A stretch of DNA of 19,085 nt from Cerioporus squamosus (Eukaryota; Basidiomycota; Agaricomycetes; Polyporales; Polyporaceae): the NCBI GenBank assembly GCA_022592435.1, contig JABYQS010000535.1:1-19085 (forward strand), written 5' to 3'. This document shows, piece after piece, positions 7,988 through 16,573 of this stretch (the first letter of the stretch is position 1; every line of letters begins with the position of its first letter). Under the pieces are notes generated by a model. That model saw nothing but the letters and a program-made list of their open reading frames with translations. It was not told the origin of the DNA and did no database searches. A program made the translations under genes and the position numbers.

Positions 7988-9883
7988 ATGCTGGCCCATC
8001 ACCTCCTTCCCCTCTCCTTTCTTTCTCTCAGCCTGACCGGCGTCCACGGTTCACCAGTGCGACAGGCCAGCTCGCCGTTACGCGTGAAGATACGCTCGCC
8101 ATCTATGCGTTTCCACCGCAGAGGAGCGGACCCCCAAGCTCAAGATCACATTTTCGATCCCTATCACGCAGTAGGTCATCTGCATATTATCACGTTCGCC
8201 CCAGCGCCTCAACCGTTCAGCTCCAAGAACTCGAGGACATAGTCTTCAAATATCAGCGAGCAACCCAGTTCCTCCAGGGTGTCGATGTCAATGCGGGCAC
8301 CCGTCCTGACGCCGGATACCCGCCGTTCGAAGCCAATGACACTCAGAACACCCCCCAGCTGCAGACTCAAGCTGCGGCCAGCGTTCAAGCGCTTTCGGAT
8401 TCAAGCGGTGGTCCTTCAGACATGTTCGGCGGTGTTCCTCCCGTCGGATCGGAGATGACCACAATGCCCCTCACGGACTACGTCTCGGGCAGTATGGACG
8501 TCCTCTACGAGGGCCAGGTCGCGTTGGGCTCCCCGGCGCAGTACCTCGACCTTCAGGCCGACACTGGCTCCGCCGACCTCTGGGTGCCGTCCAACTGCAA
8601 AGGCTGTCTCAACGACGGGTTCAAGGCGCAGGAGAGCTCGACGTACATGAGCATGTCATCCAAGTGTACGCTTACCTATGTGCGACTATCTAGTCCTGGT
8701 GTAGCAGAATGGCACTGACGATCTGCACTTCAGGGCTCAGGCAGCGCATCGGGCGTGGTGGCGCAAGACACAGTCTCTATCGGAACCTTGACAGTGCCCG
8801 AACAGGGTTTATGCGCGGTGCGTAAGGTGTCTACCGAATTCAACGACCAGCCCACCAGCGGCATTCTGGGCCTCGCCTTCGGGACCATTGCTGTGACCAA
8901 AAAACCGACGTTCTTCGAGAACCTCCTTTCGCAGAAGAAGGTTCCCAACAGCTTCTTCGCCATTTACCTGACAAGAGGCAAGCCGGACGGTTCTGAGGCA
9001 AGTAGCGTGTGCGTCGAGGATGGCTGGCGCTCACCTCGTTCAGATCTGCTTCGGCTGTTACGACCCCACGAAGGCCACGGGTCCGATAACTTGGATCCTC
9101 CTCGTAGCTCGCGTCAGTCTCGAACGACCCAGATCATGCTTGGAAACTGACGGAATCGCTCCTTAGAACTATTGGTCGGTTCGATTGGACGGTGCATCTG
9201 TCGGCAGGTCAAAAGTAGCTAGAAACGCGATAGCGGTTAGTAATTCAATAGCAGCATGTGGGATCCGATGAGACTCATGCCTGTTCCTCGACAGGCCATT
9301 GACAGCGGCGCGACCTTGATACACCTGCCGGCTGATCTCACCAACGCTGTCTACGACCTGGTGAGCACATTTGCAACTTCGACTCGCTCTCGTTCATCGG
9401 TCCCGCCTGCAGATACCCGGTTCAAATACTACGGCGAGGTACGGGGGAGGTGAGTCACGCACCATAGTCAATATGACTGCATCTGTTCAATACTACGCAG
9501 AGTTCCACTCATACCCGTGCAACGCCACGATCAACATAGTGCTATGGCTCGGAGGTCGACCCTATGCCATCCATCCAGCAGATTTCAACCTGGGTAAGAT
9601 GGACACGGACCCTACGTGCGTACATCACCCATCCACTCGAGGCGACATGCTCACGTCGGTCGATACAGGATGTGCATAGGCAGCATCGTTGCTACGTCTG
9701 CTGGCATGGATGCCGACCTCGCTATCCTCGGGGATGCCTTCATGAAGTCCTGTGAGTGCGGGTGACAAGGCGACGCAATCCGTCCTCGTGAAGCTAACGC
9801 ACCGCCTCACAGACTACACCGTGTTCGACTATCACGGCAAAGGGAGAGTGGGCCTCGCACCGAGCATCAACAATCAGGAGTGA
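7988..9883 (+). CDS. Secreted pepsin-like aspartic protease (family A1)
   Basis: Ten exons are 7988-8170, 8221-8679, 8734-8997, 9044-9103, 9167-9235, 9295-9360, 9413-9449, 9501-9615, 9669-9751 and 9813-9883. They sum to 1407 nt in phase, giving 468 residues. The N-terminus MLAHHLLPLSFLSLSLTGVHG is a signal peptide. A propeptide-like region runs to about residue 145. The first active-site motif, DTGSADLWVPS, has catalytic D175, and the flap region reads TYGSGSASGVVAQDTVSIG. The second motif is AIDSGATLIHLP with D348, having Ser where pepsin has Thr. Cysteines in SNCKGC, CFGCYDP and the C-lobe CNAT...MCIG suit A1 disulfides. The end DYHGKGRVGLAPS is the usual family C-terminus. It hydrolyses proteins outside the cell at acid pH, by family knowledge. 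Intron 8998-9043 uses a GC-AG pair, with GCAAGT as donor. The 9-intron model rests on phase agreement throughout. Its 3' end faces that of the dehydratase gene 212 bp away. Confidence 0.93.
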
Positions 9884-10095
9884 GGCGAGCGCAAGGTCAT
9901 GAACTGCGCGCTGCAGCGTCTTCGCAGCGGAGGGGAACGGCCGAAACATCATTATTTTCATGTACTCTATCCATCCTATCAGCAAACGCCGATCCTTTGC
10001 CCATACAGAGAGACCTACCTATCCAACTACGCGCGCACCAGCGCTGCGCTAGAGATAACCCATGAACAGCACGAATGCGAGCAGGGACCCGCAGA

Positions 10096-11141
10096 TCACG
10101 ACGACTTGGACTTGACGCCAGTCCGTCCAGCGGGGCGGCTGCCCCCGAGCACCTTGCGCCGCTGCTTGATCATATGCGTATACATCACATACAGCCCTGA
10201 CAACGAAGCTCAGCACGAGCAGCACGATCGCGGCGGGGCCCGCACAGCCCGCGCGCGCGTCCCCGTAGAAGAGTGCGCCCCACTTACCAGGCCACCAGAT
10301 CGCGAAGAGGAGCTCGCGCGCGTTCGCGTGCAGATCCGCGTGCAGGCCGAAGGCGGGGTGCGGGAGCGTCGCGTAGATGAGGAGCGCCTCGGAGGACGCG
10401 CCGGTCGGGTAGAGGACGTAGAAGAGCGTGTAGCGGAGGAAGAGGAGGGGGCGGGGCTCGCGCCCGAGGAGGGAGAAGGCGTAGAAGGAGTAGCGCACGA
10501 CCTCGGTGAGCGACCAGGAGAGGACCATGGACGCGTACAGCGGGTTTGTGTGCGTCTGCGCGGGAGAGGATGGGCGTGCGTGAGAAAGTCAGAGCCAGAG
10601 TCAGAGTCGGGGTGTACGTGTACGCGTGGTAGGGGTGCAGAAGGCAGGGGGTGGTGTACGGAGGATGCGAGGGTAAGGGACGGAGACGCACCTGAGGGAA
10701 CCGGGCCGTGATGCCCCAGACGAGGTAGAGCCGGCTCGAGACCTGCATGAGGGTCGTCGCGAGCGGGCTGCGCACCCACCCGAGCAGGACGTGCAGCAAC
10801 TCGAGCACGGCGACGCTCTGCACGATCGCCGTGTCCGCCCCGACCTCCGCGTACGCGCCAGCGGCGCGCTCTACGAGCGACGACGGGCGCAGTTTTGAGC
10901 CATCGAGGTTGAGCACGACGACGAGGGTGCGCAGGAGGACGTATGACCAGCCGAGGGTCGAGAGGACGTTGTAGAGCACGAGGTAGTACTTGACCAGTGT
11001 CGGGGGACCTGCGGGGTGCGTCGGGCGCCGTGGTCAGAGGACGCGTCAGGCTCGTATGCATGTCAGACATTGCTCACCTCTCTTCTTCTGAGGCAGGGCC
11101 GGGAGAGGCTTTTCGGCGTTGACTTCCTCGACGAACGCCAT
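10096..11141 (-). CDS. PHS1: Very-long-chain (3R)-3-hydroxyacyl-CoA dehydratase (Phs1/HACD)
   Basis: Exons are 11141-11078, 11008-10692, 10555-10288 and 10196-10096. They total 750 nt, giving 249 residues. The enzyme dehydrates 3-hydroxyacyl-CoA in the third step of the ER fatty-acid elongation cycle, supplying very-long-chain acyl chains to sphingolipids. The start MAFVEEVNAEKPLPALPQKKRG leads to YYLVLYNVLSTLGWSYVLLR and then several membrane segments (SRLYLVWGI, SWSLTEVVRYSFYAFSLLG, PLLFLRYTLFYVLYPTGASSE). In YPTGASSE, Y176 and E183 have the Y-x6-E spacing of the catalytic pair in Phs1/HACD proteins. NARELLFAIWWPG joins GLYVMYTHMIKQRRKVLGG across the last intron. The protein ends KSKSS, a KXKXX-type ER retrieval signal. 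Intron 10691-10556 (136 nt) is long for this window. The gene looks intact. Confidence 0.94.
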
Positions 11142-11583
11142 GGTCGTGTCGTGTCGCGTCGTGATCGTCGGAGGCGAAGTTTCGCCTCAGCGTCTCGCAC
11201 GCACTTGCCAGCTCGTCCGCGCTCACCGGGGCCGGGAACAGTACTCTCCCCGACCGAACCCCGAGCGGAGGTCTCGCTCACATCGCACGAAGCTCAAAGC
11301 CGAACCCATTCTTGACACTGCAAGAAACGTATGTTACATCTTCTTATCTACAAGGCGAAGGAGGAGCGCTCGCATGCAAATACGAGAATAAAGAGTACCC
11401 GAAGAACCAGAGAGCGGGAGACACCATAACGTACACGCATAGGTCAAGTCAAGGGAGAGCCTGGAGAATGCAACGCTCTCTCTCAGAGACGACCATCCGC
11501 TAACCCGATCCCGTCTCCTCCTAATTACAGGGGACGGAGTCTGGCCGCGACATGCCGGGAAAACGCACGCATTGCCTCGGGAC
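11142..11583. other. Intergenic between the dehydratase start and the bZIP stop
   Basis: Both neighbours are on the minus strand, so this holds the dehydratase promoter and the bZIP 3' UTR. On the plus strand there is an AATAAA at about 11388-11393, but no plus-strand gene ends here that would use it. No coding region is supported. Confidence 0.45.
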
Positions 11584-11653
11584 CTAGTGCTTCTCCTGCC
11601 CTTCCGCCGACGAACCCTGGTCATCGTTCCTCGTCTCGTTCCCTCCCTGCTGC

Positions 11654-11688
<35 letters not shown>

Positions 11689-13020
11689 TCCCATCGGCGG
11701 ACCTTGCGCTGACCCAGGGGGAGCGCCGTTGGCTCCATTCACGCCCAACGCGTTCGGATCGGGCATGGGGACGTTCGCGTTCGGGTTGAGGGCCATCAGC
11801 TGGGCTTGGGAGGCCTGGAGCGCCGCACGCAGGGTGGCGTTCTCGATCCGGAGCTGGTCGACGATCGTCCGACATTCCTCCCAGCGTCGGTTCGCCTCAT
11901 CCGCGGACGCGAGGGCGGCGTCGAGCAGCTGCGAGCGCGATTCGAGTGTCTTGACGTGCCTGGAGGAAGAGAGCGCGCATGGTCAGCGTCAGTGGCTGCA
12001 CCGAGACGATATGGATGAGATCGCTGCTAGGGAGAATCGTGCGAGCACGTCCCGTGGATCGCAATGCCCGCAGTCCAACCTATGCTCTGCGATCGGAGCA
12101 GGGAGCAGGGGCGAGTATTCAGGTCTATATATGCGCGACTTCGCGCTTCATATCGCACCTGGTGGCTCAGATGTTCACTATATGCGCATTAAGCGCCTCG
12201 GACGGCGGACTCGAAGCACGTCTGGTTTGCATCCACCACAAGACTGGGTTCCGCCCCGAGGTGGATGTAAGTACGAGACGTGCCCGGAAGAGCAAATCAT
12301 ATCTGACTGCCCGATCAAACTCGTGAAAAGCGGGCAGAAGTGGGCAATCTGCCGAGCTCGTGCGATGCTTCCAAGCTCTGGCCACGGCGAGATGAATGAG
12401 ATGGACAGCACGTACTGGTCTCGTCGTTCTCGGAACGCGCGTTGCGCTTTCCTGTTCTGCTCTGCTCGCTTGCTCTGGCTGAGCGTGCGCCCAGAGGAGC
12501 CCCCGGGCGAGTGCTGCTCAGGCTGCGGTTGCGGAGGCCCTCCCGGATGACCAGGAGGAGGCGGGCCACCGGGGTGTCCTGGCGGGGGCATGCCCCCCGG
12601 AGTGAAGTCGCCCGGCGGGGGTGGGTACGGGTACGGCATGGGGTGACCCGCGAGGTGAGGCGGAGGCGGGTGCATGAGGGTGTGAGGCGGCGGGAGGGCG
12701 TGTTGCGGCATCGAGCCCGGGGGCGGGGGCATCATGCCAGGATTTGGCGGGCCCGGGGGCGGGGGAGGACCCGTCTCTGTCGGGGCAGATGCGGGCGACT
12801 TGCGCTTCCGGGACGCGCGGGGGGCGGCCTGGGTCACAGAGGGAGGGTCATCGCGGAGACGGAGCGTCTGGAACGTCCCTGGCGGCTGGGGCTGGGGCTG
12901 GGAGTGGTGGAGGGCGTTGGGGTCGGCCGTCGGGGGCTGCGGCGGGGGGTGCGCCTGCTGCTGCTGTTGCTGCTGCTGGGGCGGGGGCTGCTGGTACGCG
13001 GGGGGTGGGTGTCCTAACAT
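11584..13020 (-). CDS. bZIP transcription factor, kapC/AP-1-like, Gln/Pro-rich
   Basis: Exons are 13020-12416 and 11959-11584: 981 nt, 326 residues. The N-terminal half is proline- and glutamine-rich, with an 8-Gln run (12955-12978) and a basic SRKRKS that may act as a nuclear signal. The DNA-binding region LSQSKRAEQNRKAQRAFRERR spans residues 180-200. It carries the N-x-x-A-Q-x-x-F-R pattern of fungal AP-1-type bZIPs, and the SQSKRAxQNRxAQRAFR context is that of the kapC group. The zipper follows with heptad positions at about L207, L214, A221, W228, V235, N242 and L249, so it is imperfect. The C-terminus has a second 14-Gln run (11647-11688). The donor GTACGT at 12415 and acceptor at 11960 restore RDQHVKTLES. 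The 456-nt intron splits the basic region from the zipper. The same frame stays open for 187 codons upstream of ATG 13020, so a longer N-terminus is possible. Target genes are unknown. Confidence 0.9.
11647..11688 (-). repeat. Polyglutamine-coding CAG/CAA tract, 14 codons
   Basis: On the minus strand this reads as alternating CAA and CAG, ending in five CAG codons, within the C-terminal part of the bZIP protein. The tract is prone to length change; long Gln runs are common in fungal activators. Confidence 0.9.
12955..12978 (-). repeat. Polyglutamine-coding tract, 8 codons
   Basis: Eight consecutive Gln codons lie near the N-terminus of the bZIP protein, seven CAG and one CAA, flanked by proline-rich sequence. 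Confidence 0.9.
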
Positions 13021-14506
13021 GGGCAATATGCGGGACAGTAGACAATCGTCGTGTGTATTAGTAAGAAATCCTCGCGTGGCGGAGTTCGTTCCCGCCCCCA
13101 GCCCTCCGCGCACGTGACCGTCTCTCTTCTTCCCCGACTCCGTCCAAGTCCGTTCTCGTCGCGCCGATTCCCTCCTCCTCCGCCGGTGCCCTCTGTGCCC
13201 CTTGTTGGCGGCCCTTCTGCGAGTTCGTCGCACTGAAAGCCTCACCCAGGTCGCGCTCTTCCCGCGTCGTGCCCGGCGGGGTACCTCGGCCACGGGTGGG
13301 ATGCCTCCCGAGAGCTCGCGAAACCGCCCACGGTCGTGTGGGATGACAAAGCCCAGTTGGACAATACCATCGCAGCTGCGTAATAACCGCATCGGAGAAT
13401 ACCGTCGCATCCTCAATACAGTCTTCGGGTTTAGCATGCATGACCTGACTGAACTCGCAGTGATTGGTCTGGGCCGTCGACTGGTAAGCGGTGCGGCTTC
13501 AATCCGAGCCGCCTGGGTACGAGACCAACTGCACCCACAGCAGTACCGATCGGGCCGTGTCGATGTCATGAAGGTGAGCACTACGAAGCTGATGGTTCCC
13601 TGCTCGGACGGCCGTACGCTCCACTAATCACGATCTCTTGAAGGGGGAGAAGCGATATCTCAGGCTCGGTAGTCAATGTACCGGCACAAAGTCCCGTTCA
13701 CCCTCGCATGTCGATTGATCTATAACGAACTGCAAATATGCCCCGGATGTCACGCTTGAGGCCGGATACTAATCATGGACGGTTGGACCCATCCTGGATG
13801 TCGCAGGAAGTCCCGGAGTCCGTCTACGGGGAACAGCTTCGCCTTCTCGCCTCCGAATGTTCAATGTCGAGCCTAGTGTCCATCGCCTCTCGTCTTCTCA
13901 ATCTACCTGGGGACTTCCGCGATGCGAGTCGCCACCGCAGCTGCGATACACGCGGACCGCAAACTAGCTGCGTACGGTCCGCGACCTGAGCTACTCAATC
14001 TCGGCGATGCTTCGGGGCTGCCTTGAGCCTCGAACTCTCTGGTTCAAGTTGCAGCAGAACGTGGCTTAACGCCATGTCCTCGCCTCGAGGTGACCGCACT
14101 GCTCTCGCGTTCTGGGATGCAAACTTGCTTGGCGCGCCGTTTGTTGCTGCGAGATTACCTTTGCTGATCATCGTTTCTGGGGATTCTCAGACCAACCCGC
14201 AGGAGGCTTCTTCTGATGCTCTCCAGCTTTACGCTGCATGCAGCAGCTGTACATATGTTAAGATCTGCTGAAAGCAACCATGTCCAGTACGATACCGCGG
14301 GCCGTTGGACCATTGTGCTAGAATATTGAGCGCTTAATGCCGGACAGGGGCCGAGACCGCTGACGCCGGAAAGGACGTCAAGTGCTACATTGGGGCAAAG
14401 GTTCACACGCAAACACACTGCAACGCGTCGACGTGAGGTCGAGCTCGTTGTTCTCGACGTCGACCACGAATCCTCATACCCCGTCCCCTGCGGAGCTGCC
14501 ATACTC
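13021..14506. promoter_or_regulatory. Divergent promoter region between the bZIP and phosphatase genes
   Basis: This is about 1.5 kb with start codons facing away at both ends. A palindromic CACGTG E-box at 13111-13116 lies about 90 bp upstream of the bZIP ATG, within GCACGTGAC, and would suit a bHLH or Cbf1-type factor. The stretch at 13130-13200 is strongly CT-rich on the plus strand. Several short open frames (for example 13202-13627, 13738-13989 and 14023-14271) show no recognisable domain, and I do not call them genes. The size leaves room for long 5' UTRs or a non-coding transcript. Confidence 0.45.
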
Positions 14507-16573
14507 ATGGCCACTGCAGCCTCTCCGGATGTAACAGGTCCTCAGGTATGTGTCCATGCTGTCGCTGCCGCACCCCGTCTCATCGCCAGCAGTCCGCGAA
14601 GGGGAAGGAAGTCGCGGCGGAGCCACAGAGTGCCCAGCCTGCAGAGGGACAAAGCGAGAGTGAAAAGAGCAGTCCGGCAGGCGAGGAGTCTGCACGAGAA
14701 GACGACGTCGGCAACGGAAACGGCAACGCCAGCACGTCGGACCACACAGAGATCCCCCACCCCTCTTCCTCCACCCCGCCAGGCAGCGCAGGGCAGGCCC
14801 CTCCGCCTCCACCACCGCCTGCCGCCGTGCGGTCTGCGGACTCAATACCCACCCCTCACGACGAGAACGGTACCGTCCGGAAAGACAAGGGTTCGCTCGA
14901 GAGCGAGCAGACAGGCACAAACACGTTTAAAGGCTCGCCCCGCAAGGATGCGAGCAAGTCTGTCTCGGACGGCGTTCACACGTCTACCACGGAGGGCGAA
15001 CAGACTGACAGTGCGAAAGCTCGTCGTTCGAAAGGGTTGCTCTCGAAACTCCTCCGGGTGCTCGTACCTTGCGTCGGCCCGTCGTCCCGCGCACACGCAA
15101 TAGACCTCGACGAGAAGGCACGAGCCCCTCCACAATCCTCAAAACCTCAGGAGGCAGCGTCCGCGGATCTGAAGGAGAAGCAGGCGGCGAAGGAGGCGGA
15201 GGACCTGCCACCAGCACCCCAGGAACCCGGCTCGTCGCACAATGGCGCCCAGGCGTCTACCTCTGACGCAGAGATCCCACCACCCTTGCAGCCCATTGAC
15301 ATCCCTGAGCAACCTGATGACCCCAACGTTATCGTACCCCCCACGCCTACGAAGACGCTGCCGTTGGAGGAGACCGAGGGTGTGACGTCTGGCGCCGTAC
15401 AACCCCCAGGTTCGACGGGCGAGAGCATACACAATCACTCTAGGAGGAACTCTAGGGATATGGGCGAAGAGAGCGATGGCTCGACGAGCTTCACGGATGA
15501 CGAGGAGCTGGACGAGGGCACGCCCGTTGACGAGGTGGAGGACGAGGAGGAGAGGCTTATCATGCAGGGTGGCGCCGGTATACCCGTTGGACCGGTGAGT
15601 TACCATCTTTGCCGCCCTTCTTATGACTGGAGTCCGACGTCTCTGCCCGACAGGATGGCATTCCTAGACCACTTCTTCCGCCAATCTCCCCGAAGCACGC
15701 AGGTCGGAAGTGCCTAGTGCTGGATCTCGACGAAACTCTAGTGCACAGTAGTTTCAAGGTACGTGTCGCAGTGTTAGCTATCTTTGAAGGTTGCGTTTCG
15801 GGAGCGACTCTAAATGACAGTCGTGACAAGAGCGATCCGTACATACATGTTCGCCAGTCGGCGTGGGTCCTCCCCCCAGGCTGCCATAGCCTTCTCGCAT
15901 CCATGAATGCAGACTCGCTGAACCTTTCCCGCAACGTCTCATATTTTCTTCTTTTGACCTCTTCTATCATGCGAAGTCTTGAAACTGATTGACGCTTGAC
16001 CATGTAGTCGATTCAACAAGCCGACTATGTCGTGCCTGTCGAGATTGAGTACCATTGGCATAACGTCTATGTCATCAAGCGACCGGGCGTAGACAACTTC
16101 CTGAAGAAGATGGGAGAGATTTACGAAGTCGTCGTGTTCACGGCGAGTCTAAGCAAGGTTCGTTTCCAGAAGCGTTGAATCATCGCGCAGGACTAACTTG
16201 ACCATGTTGACAGTACGCTGATCCCGTGCTTGACAAGCTGGATATTCACCGTGTGGTTTCACACCGGTTATTCCGCGAGAGCTGCTATAACCATAGGGGA
16301 AACTATGTCAAGGTACGTCCTTTATACCAAGTTCTTCCGAGAGTTTCATATAACACCGTACCGCAGGACTTGTCCCAACTTGGCCGGCCGATCGAGGATA
16401 CCATCATCATTGACAACTCGCCAGCATCGTATATCTTCCACCCCAACAACGCCGTCCCAGTGTCGTCGTGGTTCAACGATCCGCACGACACGGAGCTTAC
16501 GGATCTGTGCCCCTTCCTCGCAGATCTTGCACAGGTTGACGATGTCCGTGGCGTGCTTGACGGTGGCCTATGA
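14507..16573 (+). CDS. FCP1/SCP-type (NIF-like) HAD phosphatase, Psr1-related
   Basis: Exons are 14507-14545, 14590-15594, 15654-15758, 16008-16157, 16214-16312 and 16367-16573: 1605 nt, 534 residues, with every junction in phase 0. The first 335 or so residues are low-complexity and acidic (poly-Pro, Ser, Glu), with an amphipathic [19 protein letters not shown] segment. The catalytic domain begins at [20 protein letters not shown]372 and D374 of DLDET are the HAD phospho-acceptor and acid/base residues. [40 protein letters not shown] and [20 protein letters not shown] follow, matching the SCP/Psr/Nem1 catalytic fold. In yeast Psr1/Psr2 are membrane-associated and act in sodium and general stress responses; human SCPs act on the Pol II CTD. 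Which substrate applies here is inferred only. The start at 14507 is preferred because gtatgt at 14546 makes a 44-nt intron; ATG 14548 inside that intron is an alternative start. Intron 15759-16007 is unusually long (249 nt). Confidence 0.92.

Noticed and set aside
9899..10711. 270-codon plus-strand open frame rich in Arg/Glu/Gly
   Set aside because: It lies antisense to the well-supported dehydratase gene; its composition is what the opposite strand of GC-biased codons gives, and it has no domain.
10210..11070. 286-codon minus-strand open frame over the dehydratase
   Set aside because: Out of frame with the recognised Phs1/HACD exons; the Arg/Pro/Ser-rich translation is a frame shadow.
11388..11393. 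AATAAA as a polyadenylation signal
   Set aside because: It is on the plus strand between two minus-strand genes, so no supported transcript would use it.
11729..12550. 273-codon plus-strand open frame
   Set aside because: Antisense to the bZIP exons and intron; no recognisable protein features.
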